A stretch of 64,000 bases of DNA from Gammaproteobacteria bacterium (lineage in GTDB: Bacteria > Pseudomonadota > Gammaproteobacteria > Burkholderiales > Burkholderiaceae_C). A model generated the notes under the pieces. The model searched no databases. It had not been told where the DNA came from and saw nothing but the letters and a program-made list of their open reading frames with translations. Within the stretch, counting starts at the first letter, position 1, and each line of letters starts with the position of its first letter. The position numbers and the translations under genes were made by a program. The stretch lies in the NCBI GenBank assembly GCA_018828125.1, contig JAHJWB010000017.1:124001-188000 (forward strand), given 5' to 3'. Positions 28,916-37,468 of the stretch are shown here, in pieces.

Positions 28916-30154
28916 ATGAAAACCGTCCAAAAATCCGCCAAGCTCGCCAACGTTTGCTACGACATCCGGGGGCCCATCATGGACGCGGCCAAGCAGATGG
29001 AGGAAGACGGCCACAAGATCATCAAGCTCAATATCGGCAATCTGGCTGTGTTCGGATTTGACGCGCCGGAAGAAATTCAGCTCGACATGATCCGCAACCT
29101 GCCCAACTCGGCCGGTTATTCGGACAGCAAGGGCATCTTTGCCGCGCGCAAGGCAGTGATGCACGAGACGCAAAAGCAGGGCATCAAGGGCGTGATGCTG
29201 GACGACATCTACTTGGGCAACGGCGCCAGCGAGCTGATCGTGATGGCCACCAATGCGTTGCTGGACAACGGCGATGAGCTGCTGCTCCCCTCGCCCGACT
29301 ACCCGCTGTGGACCGCCGCCGCCAGCCTGTCAGGTGGTACGCCGGTGCACTACATCTGCGACGAAGCCAATGGCTGGATGCCCAACCTGGACGACATCCG
29401 CGCCAAGCTCACGCCCCGTACCAAGGGCATCGTGGTCATCAACCCCAACAACCCTACCGGCGCGCTGTATTCCGACGAACTTCTCAAGGGCATCGTCGCC
29501 ATTGCGCGAGAACACGGCCTCGTCATCTTCGCGGACGAGGTGTATGACAAGGTGCTGTACGACGGTGCCAAGCACACGGCCATTGGCTCGCTCAGCGAGG
29601 ACGTGCTCACGCTCACCTTCAACTCCTTGTCCAAGAGCTACCGCTCATGCGGCTACCGTGCCGGCTGGATGGTGGTGTCGGGCGACAAGAAGCCCGCCAA
29701 AGACTACATCGAGGGCTTGAACATGCTCTCGAACATGCGCCTATGCGCCAACGTGCCTGGGCAGTGGGCGGTGCAGACCGCGCTGGGCGGCTACCAGAGC
29801 ATCAATGAGCTGGTGGGCGACGGTGGTCGTCTTCGCAAGCAGCGCGACCTGGCCTACGAACTCATCACCGCCATCCCGGGCGTGACCTGCGTCAAGCCGC
29901 GCGCCGCGCTGTACATGTTCCCACGACTCGACCCCGCGGTGTACCCCATCGCGGACGACCAGCAGTTTTTTCTGGAACTGCTGCAGGAGACCAAAGTCAT
30001 GCTGGTGCAGGGCACGGGCTTCAATTGGGCGGCACCGGACCACTTCCGCATCGTGTTTTTGCCTCACGAGGACGATTTGCGCGATGCCATCGGACGGGTC
30101 GCGCGCTTCCTGGAGCAGTACCGCAAGCGTGCGCAACTGGCGGCCGCAGCGTGA
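28916..30154 (+). CDS. alaA: PLP-dependent alanine aminotransferase (AlaA type)
   Basis: 412 residues from MKTVQKSAKLANVCYDIRGP. A class I/II aminotransferase that should interconvert pyruvate/glutamate and alanine/2-oxoglutarate. KLANVCYDIRGPIMDAAKQM, NIGNLAVFGFDAPEEI, NPNNPTGALYSDELL and the PLP lysine region FNSLSKSYRSCGYRAGW follow E. coli AlaA closely as I recall it. The ATG at 28916 matches the family N-terminus; longer upstream frames have no support. It stands 93 bp ahead of hom on the same strand. Confidence 0.9.
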   Translation: MKTVQKSAKLANVCYDIRGPIMDAAKQMEEDGHKIIKLNIGNLAVFGFDAPEEIQLDMIRNLPNSAGYSDSKGIFAARKAVMHETQKQGIKGVMLDDIYLGNGASELIVMATNALLDNGDELLLPSPDYPLWTAAASLSGGTPVHYICDEANGWMPNLDDIRAKLTPRTKGIVVINPNNPTGALYSDELLKGIVAIAREHGLVIFADEVYDKVLYDGAKHTAIGSLSEDVLTLTFNSLSKSYRSCGYRAGWMVVSGDKKPAKDYIEGLNMLSNMRLCANVPGQWAVQTALGGYQSINELVGDGGRLRKQRDLAYELITAIPGVTCVKPRAALYMFPRLDPAVYPIADDQQFFLELLQETKVMLVQGTGFNWAAPDHFRIVFLPHEDDLRDAIGRVARFLEQYRKRAQLAAAA

Positions 30155-30186
30155 TCGTTGCGGTGGTGAGTGCAGGTACTCATTTT

Positions 30187-30240
30187 TTCATAGCTGCTGG
30201 CGCTTGTTGCATAAGCGCTAGAGCCCATTTTGACTGGTAG
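30187..30240 (-). repeat. Palindromic element, copy 7
   Basis: TTCATAGCTGCTGGCGCTTG, TTGC, ATAAGCGCTAGAGCCCATTT, TGACTGG, between alaA and hom; it ends 8 bp before the hom ATG. Confidence 0.85.
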
Positions 30241-30247
30241 AAATCCC

Positions 30248-31582
30248 ATGAAACCCATCCAAGTAGGCCTTCTGGGCATTGGCACTGTCGGCAGCGGCGT
30301 GTTCAACGTGCTGCAGCGCAACCAGGACGAGATTAGCCGCCGCGCTGGCCGGGGCATCCAGATCACCATGGTGGCTGACCTGGACGTGGAGCGTGCCAAA
30401 GCCGTAGTGGGTGCTGACATCCAGGTCGTCAACGACGCCCGCGCCATCATCGCCAACCCCGACATTGACATCGTCATCGAGCTCATCGGCGGCTATGGCA
30501 TCGCGCGCGCGCTGGTGCTGGAGGCCATTGCGGCAGGCAAGCACGTGGTCACCGCCAACAAGGCGCTCTTGGCTGTGCACGGCACCGAGATTTTTGCGGC
30601 CGCATCGGCCAAGGGCGTGATGGTGGCCTTCGAGGCTGCCGTGGCCGGGGGCATCCCCATCATCAAGGCGCTGCGCGAAGGCCTGACGGCCAACCGCATC
30701 CAGTGGATCGCCGGCATCATCAATGGCACCACGAACTTCATCCTGTCCGAGATGCGCAGCAAGGGCCTGGACTTTGACGTGGTGCTGAAAGAAGCGCAGC
30801 GCCTGGGTTACGCCGAGGCCGACCCCACCTTCGACATCGAAGGGGTGGACGCCGCGCACAAGGTTACGCTGATGAGTGCCATCGCCTTCGGCATCCCGGT
30901 GCAGTTCGACAAGGCCTATGTGGAAGGCATCACCAAGCTCGGCGCGGCCGACATCAAGTACGCCGAACAGCTTGGCTACCGCATCAAGCTCCTGGGCATC
31001 ACCAAACGCGCCGACAAAGGGATCGAGCTGCGCGTGCACCCAAGCCTGGTGCCCTCCAAGCGCCTGATCGCCAACGTCGAGGGCGCCATGAACGCCGTGG
31101 TGGTGCAGGGCGACGCCGTGGGCACCACGCTGTATTACGGCAAGGGCGCGGGCAGCGAGCCCACCGCCAGCGCCGTGATTGCCGACCTGGTGGACATCGC
31201 CCGCCTGCACACGGCCGACCCCGAGCACCGAGTGCCGCACCTGGCCTTCCAGGCCAACACGCTCACCGATGCCATGGACACCCTGCCGGTGCTGCCCATG
31301 AGCGAAGTGGTCACCAGCTATTACCTGCGCCTGCGCGTCGCCGATCAGGCCGGTGTGTTGGCCAAGGTCACGGGCCTGCTGGCCGAGGCGGGCATCAGCA
31401 TTGACGCCGTGCTGCAGCGCGAGGCCGACGAAGTGGGCGGCGAAGGCTCCACGCAAACCGACCTCATCATCCTCACGCATGACACGCGCGAAGGCACGAT
31501 GGATGCCGTCATCGCCCAGATGCAGGCCTTGCCCACGGTGCTGGCCGCCATCACGCGCATCCGCAAGGAAGAGCTGAACTGA
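30248..31582 (+). CDS. hom: Homoserine dehydrogenase
   Basis: 444 residues from MKPIQVGLLGIGTVGSGVFN. NAD(P)-dependent reduction of aspartate semialdehyde to homoserine, the entry to threonine and methionine. GIGTVGSG is the nucleotide loop; GLTANRIQWIAGIINGTTNFIL and LGYAEADPTFDIEGVDAAHK are the catalytic signature. A C-terminal ACT domain (about 355-435, YYLRLRVADQAGVLAKVTGL) allows feedback by amino acids. It is not fused to aspartokinase. A short membrane-protein gene and thrC follow. Confidence 0.96.
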   Translation: MKPIQVGLLGIGTVGSGVFNVLQRNQDEISRRAGRGIQITMVADLDVERAKAVVGADIQVVNDARAIIANPDIDIVIELIGGYGIARALVLEAIAAGKHVVTANKALLAVHGTEIFAAASAKGVMVAFEAAVAGGIPIIKALREGLTANRIQWIAGIINGTTNFILSEMRSKGLDFDVVLKEAQRLGYAEADPTFDIEGVDAAHKVTLMSAIAFGIPVQFDKAYVEGITKLGAADIKYAEQLGYRIKLLGITKRADKGIELRVHPSLVPSKRLIANVEGAMNAVVVQGDAVGTTLYYGKGAGSEPTASAVIADLVDIARLHTADPEHRVPHLAFQANTLTDAMDTLPVLPMSEVVTSYYLRLRVADQAGVLAKVTGLLAEAGISIDAVLQREADEVGGEGSTQTDLIILTHDTREGTMDAVIAQMQALPTVLAAITRIRKEELN

Positions 31583-31615
31583 CCCGCCTGCCCAGCGCCA
31601 TGCACCCGCTTCGCC

Positions 31616-31930
31616 ATGCCCACGCTTGTCGCCGCGCTCACTTTGGTGGCGCTGCTCAAGCTGTCGATGGTCGATCTGCCGCGCTGGCATCTGGCGTTCT
31701 GGTTCTGCGTGCTGGTCACGCTGGCGCTGTTCGGCTCCATGCCGCGATCGCAGGCCATCCTCAACGGGGTGGGCAGCTTTGCGGCAGCGTGGCTGTATTT
31801 TGTGTTGCTGGACCACACCGACAACACGCAGGACCGCGCACTGCACTGGCTCATCCTGATTGGCGGTTTTGTGCTGCTGATCGCCTCGCGCCTCTACATT
31901 GATATCCGTGTCTACGGCATCAGTTTTTAG
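31616..31930 (+). CDS. Small membrane protein between hom and thrC
   Basis: 104 residues, not recognised. Nearly the whole chain is hydrophobic with about four membrane helices (LVAALTLVALLKLSMV, LAFWFCVLVTLALF, FAAAWLYFVLLDH, WLILIGGFVLLIASRLYI). It lies 33 bp after hom and 38 bp before thrC, so it should be co-transcribed with the threonine genes. It is not an amino acid exporter of the usual RhtB/ThrE size. It could be a general membrane protein trapped in the operon. Confidence 0.7.
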   Translation: MPTLVAALTLVALLKLSMVDLPRWHLAFWFCVLVTLALFGSMPRSQAILNGVGSFAAAWLYFVLLDHTDNTQDRALHWLILIGGFVLLIASRLYIDIRVYGISF

Positions 31931-31968
31931 CCTGCAAAGACATTCACAGATACCGACGGGAACCCACC

Positions 31969-33414
31969 ATGAAATACCTCAGCACCCGCGGCCATGCCGA
32001 CCGCAAACAGTTTTGCGACATCCTGCTCGAAGGCCTGGCGCCCGATGGTGGCCTGTACATGCCCGAAAGCTACCCCAAGGTGACGGGCGCCATGCTCACG
32101 CGCCTGCGCAAGGCGTACCACGAGCAGGGCTACGCCGAACTGGCGTTTCAGATCCTCTCGCTGTACATCGACGACATCCCGGCTGCTGACCTGAAGGCTT
32201 TGTGCGCCAAGACGTACACCGCCGAGGTGTTTGGCACCGGCGAGATCGTGCCCCTGCGCCACCTCGAAGACGGCCTGTGGCTCGAAGCCCTGTCCAACGG
32301 CCCCACGCTGGCCTTCAAGGACATGGCCATGCAATTGCTGGGCAACCTGTTTGAGTACGAGTTGAATCGCCGTGGCGAAGAACTCAACATCCTGGGTGCC
32401 ACCAGCGGCGACACCGGCAGCGCCGCCGAATACGCCATGCGCGGCAAAAAGAACGTGCGCGTTTTCATGACCAGCCCGCACGGCCGCATGAGCGCCTTTC
32501 AGCAGGCCCAGATGTTCAGCCTGCAGGACGAGAACATCCACAACATCGCCATTGAAGGTGTGTTTGATGACTGCCAGGACATCGTCAAGGCCGTCAGCAA
32601 CGACCTTGACTTCAAGCGCCAATACAAGATCGGCACCGTCAACTCCATCAACTGGGCGCGCCTTTTGGCGCAGGTGGTGTACTACTTTGCGGGCTACATC
32701 CAGGCGACTGAGAGCAACGACCAGAAGGTCAGCTTCACCGTGCCCAGCGGCAACTTTGGCAACGTGTGCGCGGGCCATGTGGCGCGCCAGATGGGCCTGC
32801 CGATAGCCAAGCTGGTGGTGGCCACCAACGAGAACGATGTACTCGACGAGTTCTTTCGCACCGGTGCGTACCGCGTGCGCGCCGCTGCCGACACGCATGA
32901 AACATCCAGCCCCTCGATGGACATCAGCAAGGCCAGCAATTTCGAGCGCTTCGTTTTTGACCTGCTGGGCCGCAACGGGCAGCGCACCAAGGCCTTGTTC
33001 AGCGCCGCGCTGCAAACCTATGGCCGGTTCGATCTGAGCGCCGACCCCTTGTTTGCCGACGCCGCCAAGAAATACGGTTTTGAAAGCGGCAAGAGCACCC
33101 ACGCAGACCGCCTGGCCACCATCAAGGACAACTTCGAACGCCACGGTGTCACCATTGACACGCACACGGCCGACGGCGTGAAGGTGGCCCGCGAGCACCA
33201 CCAGGACGCCAAGGTGCCCATGATCGTGCTGGAGACGGCGCTGCCCATCAAGTTCGCCGAAACCATCGTCGAAGCTCTGGGCCACGCGCCCGAGCGCCCC
33301 GAGAAATTTGCTGGCATCGAAGACCTGCCCAAGCGCGTGCAGGTGATGCCGGCCGATGTGGAACTGGTCAAGGCCTACATCGAGCGCCACTGCGCCCCTG
33401 CCGTCGCGGGATAG
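31969..33414 (+). CDS. thrC: Threonine synthase
   Basis: 481 residues. PLP enzyme that turns O-phosphohomoserine into threonine. MKYLSTRGHADRKQFCDILL and EGLAPDGGLYMPE are the N-terminal signature; the PLP lysine is in SNGPTLAFKDMAMQLLG; GATSGDTGSAAEYA binds phosphate. This is the long gamma-proteobacterial/yeast-like class of ThrC. It ends the alaA-hom-thrC series. Confidence 0.96.
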   Translation: MKYLSTRGHADRKQFCDILLEGLAPDGGLYMPESYPKVTGAMLTRLRKAYHEQGYAELAFQILSLYIDDIPAADLKALCAKTYTAEVFGTGEIVPLRHLEDGLWLEALSNGPTLAFKDMAMQLLGNLFEYELNRRGEELNILGATSGDTGSAAEYAMRGKKNVRVFMTSPHGRMSAFQQAQMFSLQDENIHNIAIEGVFDDCQDIVKAVSNDLDFKRQYKIGTVNSINWARLLAQVVYYFAGYIQATESNDQKVSFTVPSGNFGNVCAGHVARQMGLPIAKLVVATNENDVLDEFFRTGAYRVRAAADTHETSSPSMDISKASNFERFVFDLLGRNGQRTKALFSAALQTYGRFDLSADPLFADAAKKYGFESGKSTHADRLATIKDNFERHGVTIDTHTADGVKVAREHHQDAKVPMIVLETALPIKFAETIVEALGHAPERPEKFAGIEDLPKRVQVMPADVELVKAYIERHCAPAVAG

Positions 33415-33445
33415 TGCGCGCCGGTGCAGCGCGACTGAGTTATAG

Positions 33446-33502
33446 ATAAAAAATGCCCCTGGCGCTTATCTGTTAAGCGCTAGCAGCTATAAAAGCAATA
33501 GC
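33446..33502 (-). repeat. Palindromic element, copy 8
   Basis: ATAAAAAATGCCCCTGGCGC, TTATCTGTTAAGCGCTAGCA, GCTATAAAAGCAATAGC between thrC and mobB. Confidence 0.85.
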
Positions 33503-33519
33503 TACCCAAGGAGCAATGG

Positions 33520-34089
33520 ATGAAAGTTGTTGGTTTTGCAGGCTTTTCCGGCAGTGGCAAGACCACGCTGGTGGAGCAGTTGATCCCCGAGTTGCGGCTG
33601 CGGGGCTTGCGTGTGTCAGTGGTCAAACATGCCCACCACAGCTTCGACATTGACCACCCCGGCAAGGACACGCACCGCCACCGCGAGGCCGGGGCTTTTG
33701 AGGTGGTCGCCGCGTCCGACAAGCGCCTGATGCTGGTGCGCGAGTTCGAACAGCCCGCCACCCTCAGCGTGCACCACCTGCTGGCCGAGCTCTACCAAGG
33801 CGTGGACTGGGTGCTGGTGGAAGGCTTCAAGGACAGCGACTTGCTCAAGGTGGAAGTGTGGCGCGCGCCAGAGCCCGGCCAGGTCGCCAAGCCCGTGCGC
33901 TACCCCGACGACGACTTTGTGGCGGCTGTCGCCACCGATGCCCCTGACCGCCTGCCAATGCCCACACAGCTGCCCTTGCTGGATCTCAATGCGCCGGCCC
34001 AGGTGGTGGACTGGCTCATCCAGTACGAGCACCGCTTTGAATACAACTGGGAGCTTCACGGGGGCCTGCTGCCATGCGCCCCCCAATGA
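33520..34089 (+). CDS. mobB: Molybdopterin-guanine dinucleotide biosynthesis adaptor MobB
   Basis: 189 residues. A P-loop GTP-binding protein that assists MobA in making the guanine dinucleotide form of the molybdenum cofactor. Walker A is GFSGSGKTT (residues 6-14). VVKHAHHSFDIDHPGKDTHRHREAGA and WVLVEGFKDSDLLKVEVWR are diagnostic. First gene of mobB-moeA-moaD; its TGA overlaps the moeA start as ATGA. Confidence 0.95.
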   Translation: MKVVGFAGFSGSGKTTLVEQLIPELRLRGLRVSVVKHAHHSFDIDHPGKDTHRHREAGAFEVVAASDKRLMLVREFEQPATLSVHHLLAELYQGVDWVLVEGFKDSDLLKVEVWRAPEPGQVAKPVRYPDDDFVAAVATDAPDRLPMPTQLPLLDLNAPAQVVDWLIQYEHRFEYNWELHGGLLPCAPQ

Positions 34090-35336
34090 CGCCGTTGAAA
34101 CCGCTGGACGAAGCGCTGGCTGACCTGTTGACCAAAGCCGTGCCCTTGCACGGCGCCGATACCGTCACCACGTTTGACGCAGACGGCCGTGTGCTGGCGC
34201 AAAACTGTGTTTCGGCGCTACAGGTGCCGCCGCAGGACAACAGCTCCATGGATGGCTACGCCGTGCGCAGCGCCGATGTGGCCGCAGCGGGTGGGGTGCT
34301 GCCCGTGTCGCAGCGCATTGCGGCAGGCAGCGCGGGCGACTCGCTGCTGCCGGGCACCGCTGCCCGCATTTTTACCGGCGCGCCGGTGCCTGCGGGCGCC
34401 GACGCGATCTTGATGCAGGAAGACTGCGAGGCCCTGGCCGATGCCGTTGGTGGGGATGCCCTGGGCCAGGTTCGCATCAACACCGTGCCCAAACGAGGGC
34501 AGTGGATTCGCAACGCGGGCGAGGACATCACCCGCGGGGCGGTGGTGCTGTCGGCGGGCACGCGGCTTACCCCGGCAGAACTGGGCTTGGCCGCCAGCAT
34601 TGGCTTGCACCAGCTGCAGGTGGCACGCCGCCCGCGCGTGGCGCTGTTCTCCACAGGCGATGAACTTGTCATGCCCGGCGAGGTGCCGCCCGAGCAGATG
34701 CGCCCTGGGGCTATCTACAACAGCAACCGATTTTTCCTGCGCGCCATGCTGCTGCGCCTGGGATGCGAGGTGACGGATTTCGGCATCGTGCCCGACCGGC
34801 GCGACGCCACCATCGACGCATTGCGCACCGCCAGCGCGGCGCACGACCTCATCCTGACCAGCGGCGGCGTGAGCGTGGGTGAAGAAGACCACATCAAGCC
34901 CGCCGTCGAGACGCTGGGGAGCCTGGACCTGTGGCAGATCGCCATGAAGCCCGGCAAACCGTTTGCCTATGGACAAATCCCGCGTGACGGCGGTGCCGCG
35001 CACTTCATGGGCCTGCCCGGCAACCCGGTGTCGAGCTTTCTGACCTTTGCGCTGCTGGTGCGTCCTTTTGTGCTGCGACTGCAGGGCGTGGTGGATGTTG
35101 CGCCTCAATCCATCGCTGCGCGCGCGGACTTCAATTGGCCCAAGGCCGACAAACGCCGCGAATTCTTGCGTGTGCGGCACAACGCGGCAGGTGGATTGGA
35201 CTTGTTCGATAACCAGAGTTCGGGTGTGCTGACGTCTGCTGCCTGGGGCGATGGCGTGGTGGACAACCCGGCAGGCCAGACCATCGCGGCAGGCGACACG
35301 GTCCGATTTGTCGCGTTTTCGGAGTTGCTGTCATGA
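34086..35336 (+). CDS. moeA: Molybdopterin molybdenumtransferase
   Basis: 416 residues. Inserts molybdate into adenylylated molybdopterin. QDNSSMDGYAVRSADV, RIFTGAPVPAGADAILMQED, STGDELVMPGE, LTSGGVSVGEEDHIK and MGLPGNPVSSFLTFALLV are the MoeA signatures in order. The ATG at 34086 forms ATGA with the mobB stop; an in-frame ATG four codons upstream (34074) is the alternative. It overlaps moaD by another ATGA. Confidence 0.96.
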   Translation: MTPLKPLDEALADLLTKAVPLHGADTVTTFDADGRVLAQNCVSALQVPPQDNSSMDGYAVRSADVAAAGGVLPVSQRIAAGSAGDSLLPGTAARIFTGAPVPAGADAILMQEDCEALADAVGGDALGQVRINTVPKRGQWIRNAGEDITRGAVVLSAGTRLTPAELGLAASIGLHQLQVARRPRVALFSTGDELVMPGEVPPEQMRPGAIYNSNRFFLRAMLLRLGCEVTDFGIVPDRRDATIDALRTASAAHDLILTSGGVSVGEEDHIKPAVETLGSLDLWQIAMKPGKPFAYGQIPRDGGAAHFMGLPGNPVSSFLTFALLVRPFVLRLQGVVDVAPQSIAARADFNWPKADKRREFLRVRHNAAGGLDLFDNQSSGVLTSAAWGDGVVDNPAGQTIAAGDTVRFVAFSELLS

Positions 35337-35587
35337 AGAAGGTCAGCGTGCGCTACTTTGCCTCGATCCGCGAGGCCCTCGGCCAAGGCAGTGAGGCCGT
35401 TGAGACCTCAGCCACCACGTTGGGTGCACTGCGCGACGAACTCATCGCTCGTGGAGGCGCCCACGCCAGCAGCCTCGCGCGCGGCCGTGCTGTGCGCATG
35501 GCGCTCAACCAGACTTTGAGCGATGAATCCGCCACCCTGGCCGATGGGGCTGAGGTGGCGTTTTTCCCGCCGGTTACCGGGGGCTGA
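35333..35587 (+). CDS. moaD: Molybdopterin synthase sulfur carrier subunit
   Basis: 84 residues with a ubiquitin-like fold ending in the essential Gly-Gly (AEVAFFPPVTGG), which carries the thiocarboxylate used to make the dithiolene of molybdopterin. KVSVRYFASIREALGQGSEA is the typical start. Coupled to moeA by ATGA. Its 3' end overlaps the convergent dapA-type gene by 14 bp. The partner moaE lies 2.2 kb away on the same strand. Confidence 0.95.
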   Translation: MKKVSVRYFASIREALGQGSEAVETSATTLGALRDELIARGGAHASSLARGRAVRMALNQTLSDESATLADGAEVAFFPPVTGG

Positions 35588-36497
35588 GCCCGGGCAGCGC
35601 TTCCAGGCGCTGCTCCAGCGCCTTCGACGCGGGCATCATCGGCGCCCGCAGTTCATTGCGCATCCAGCCCGCTTGCGCCAGAACGGCCTTGAGGGCCGCT
35701 GGATTGGGCTCGGCAAAACAGGCCTCCACCCACGGCTGCAGTGCCTGCCACACGCGGCGGGCCTCGGGCAGGTTGCCCGCGCGCATCCAATTCATCAGTT
35801 CCACAAAACGCGGTGCCTGCCAGTGCGCGCAGGCCGAAATGGCACCTGCACCGCCGAGCGCGAGCGTGTGGAAGATCTGCGCGTCCTCGCCCGTCAGCAC
35901 CTGAAGGCGGCCGTCGGCGATCAGAGCCTGCGTCTTGCCGGTGTTACCGCCGCAGTCCTTGATCGCCTGAATGCACGGGTGGGCGGCCAGCGCCAGCAGT
36001 GTTTCGGTGGTGAGTGTGGCGCCAGTGCGGTACGGAATGTCATAAACGACAACGGGCACCGCGCTGGCGTCGGCGATGGTGCGAAACCAGTGCAACAAGC
36101 CCTCTTGAGAGGGGCGAATGTAAGGTGGAGCGGACACCAGAATGCCCGCCAGCGGCATGTCCGCCAAGGCCCGCACTTGCGCCAGCACCTCGCCTTGGTG
36201 GTAGCCCGACACGCCCATCACTACCGGCAGGCCTTGGGCGGCTTGGAGCACGGTGTGCAGCACCTGCAGTTGCTCGGCCTTGTCCAGCGCTGCCGCCTCG
36301 CCGGTGGAGCCGCAGGCCACAAATCCCGAGACACCGTCGGCACGCAGCCGGGCGGTCAGCGCGGAGAGGGCCCGGTGGTCGACAGCGCCGTCCTTGAACG
36401 GTGTGACGAGGGCGATCCAGAGCCCCCTGAACACGGAGCGATGGGTGGGAGCGGCCGCTGCGGCGGGAGCGGCTGTGGCAGTCATGGGGGGTTGCAT
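35574..36497 (-). CDS. dapA: Dihydrodipicolinate synthase (DapA family)
   Basis: 307 residues from MQPPMTATAAPAAAAAPTHR. A class I aldolase that condenses pyruvate with aspartate semialdehyde, or a paralogue with another aldehyde. Pyruvate-binding GSTGEAAAL replaces the common GTTGE; the catalytic tyrosine is in VVVYDIPYRTG and the Schiff-base lysine in IQAIKDCGG. The ATG at 36497 has an AAAGGA Shine-Dalgarno 8 nt upstream. The first 20 residues are an Ala/Pro extension. An upstream small ORF with lysine codons supports a lysine-pathway role. I cannot tell whether another dapA exists in the genome. Confidence 0.8.
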   Translation of the reverse strand: MQPPMTATAAPAAAAAPTHRSVFRGLWIALVTPFKDGAVDHRALSALTARLRADGVSGFVACGSTGEAAALDKAEQLQVLHTVLQAAQGLPVVMGVSGYHQGEVLAQVRALADMPLAGILVSAPPYIRPSQEGLLHWFRTIADASAVPVVVYDIPYRTGATLTTETLLALAAHPCIQAIKDCGGNTGKTQALIADGRLQVLTGEDAQIFHTLALGGAGAISACAHWQAPRFVELMNWMRAGNLPEARRVWQALQPWVEACFAEPNPAALKAVLAQAGWMRNELRAPMMPASKALEQRLEALPGLSPR

Positions 36498-36594
36498 GCG
36501 TAGCATCCTTTGAGGTTCGACCAAGGGAAGAACCGCCTTGAGGAGCGCACGGAATGCCGGGAAGGAAAAGAGGGGGGGAGATTTTCTGCCAGGG

Positions 36595-36631
36595 GGTTCC
36601 GTCGCTCATCCGGACGGAACCACAGCTCCGG
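36595..36631 (-). promoter_or_regulatory. Alternative hairpins in the dapA leader, possible attenuator
   Basis: Just after the leader-peptide stop on the minus strand. CCGGA (36627-36631) can pair with TCCGG (36610-36614). The same segment also contains GGTTCCGTC (36613-36621), which pairs perfectly over 9 bp with GACGGAACC (36595-36603). The two foldings overlap and exclude each other. No T-run follows. A GGTTC/GAACC hairpin also lies just before the dapA Shine-Dalgarno. Confidence 0.5.
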
Positions 36632-36721
36632 TCAGACGAGCTTTGGTTTTTTGGCTTTGACCACGCACTGCAAAGCCACCGCGGAAGCGGTGGTCATCGC
36701 AAAGAGGCTGTGCGTGGGCAT
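36632..36721 (-). CDS. Candidate dapA leader peptide
   Basis: A 29-residue ORF, MPTHSLFAMTTASAVALQC then VVKAKKPKLV. Four of the last eight residues are lysine, the end product of the DapA pathway. The ATG is 7 nt after a TATACT -10 box, so the transcript would be nearly or fully leaderless. The ORF stops 134 nt before dapA, directly before two mutually exclusive hairpins. A further hairpin (CCACCGC-TTCC-GCGGTGG) lies inside the ORF. The call is from position, composition and structure only. Confidence 0.6.
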   Translation of the reverse strand: MPTHSLFAMTTASAVALQCVVKAKKPKLV

Positions 36722-36728
36722 GGGGCGC

Positions 36729-36757
36729 AGTATAGCGAAGCGTTGCAGTCCACAAAA
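36729..36757 (-). promoter_or_regulatory. Candidate promoter of the dapA leader
   Basis: On the minus strand a good -10 box TATACT, with only a weak -35 (TTTTGT at 17 nt). Predicted start at the leader ATG. It lies immediately after the stop of the upstream hypothetical gene. Confidence 0.5.
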
Positions 36758-36764
36758 GTGCCAT

Positions 36765-37124
36765 TCAGCCTGCGGGCGATGGCTGCGGCGCGTCATCGGT
36801 TGGCTCGGGCTGCGGTGCCACCAGCGCGGGGCATTGCCACGCCAACAGCTCGGCGAGGCGGGTGACGATCCAGGTCGCTTCGGCCACGGAAACGCCCGAT
36901 TCTGCGGTGCACAGCCCGGCATGGATGCGACTGAGGATCTCGGACTCTGAAGGCGCCTGCACGTGGTACAGCGTCTGCGCATGTTCCACCAGGTGGCCAG
37001 CCAGGTCTTCGCACAGCTCATAGCGGGTACGCACGGTATCCGCGCGTTCGGTCAGGCGCCCCCGGGCATTGGTGTACACCGCCATGAAAGAGGGCGGCAC
37101 GTGGATCTGGTTGTCGTCGTCCAT
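36765..37124 (-). CDS. Conserved-looking hypothetical protein
   Basis: 119 residues, not assigned. Starts MDDDNQIHVPPSFMAVYTNA and is mainly helical and soluble, ending in a Pro-rich tail (APQPEPTDDAPQPSPAG). No signal peptide or membrane helix. ERADTVRTRYELCEDLAGHLVEHAQTL is the most protein-like part. It follows a second small hypothetical gene after 9 bp, so the pair forms a little operon ending just upstream of the dapA leader promoter. Confidence 0.65.
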   Translation of the reverse strand: MDDDNQIHVPPSFMAVYTNARGRLTERADTVRTRYELCEDLAGHLVEHAQTLYHVQAPSESEILSRIHAGLCTAESGVSVAEATWIVTRLAELLAWQCPALVAPQPEPTDDAPQPSPAG

Positions 37125-37133
37125 GGGCGCCGT

Positions 37134-37388
37134 TCAGTCGGGCGTGAACAGTCGTTCGAACCTGGTCTGGTCCGATGGCAGCTCAAACGTCACCACCTGG
37201 CCCATTTTCATGTCCGACAGGCGGCAGGCGCCAAACAGCGTCGTTTTGCCCGTCAGCTCCATCACATCGAGGTCGATGATGGCGTACGGGTGGGGCACAA
37301 AGACCTGGTGCGCGAACACGTCGCGGACGGTGTTGCGCGGCGACGGATAAAGCTTGTACAGAGCGGTTTGAATGGTTTGTGTGGCCAT
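37134..37388 (-). CDS. Small hypothetical protein
   Basis: 84 residues, not recognised: MATQTIQTALYKLYPSPRNT at the start, FERLFTPD at the end. Mixed alpha/beta composition, no membrane helix. Codon use fits a real gene. Nine bp upstream of the 119-residue hypothetical gene. Confidence 0.6.
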   Translation of the reverse strand: MATQTIQTALYKLYPSPRNTVRDVFAHQVFVPHPYAIIDLDVMELTGKTTLFGACRLSDMKMGQVVTFELPSDQTRFERLFTPD

Positions 37389-37468
37389 GGGCGGGGTGAT
37401 ATCTCTAGGGTGTCCGCAGTGCGGGTACAGTGCGGGCGAATCGTACAGACAAACCTTTGGACCTATTT

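Noticed and set aside
30218-31846. 542-codon minus-strand frame over hom
   Set aside because: Antisense shadow of hom and the small membrane-protein gene.
31927-33390. 487-codon minus-strand frame over thrC
   Set aside because: Antisense shadow of thrC.
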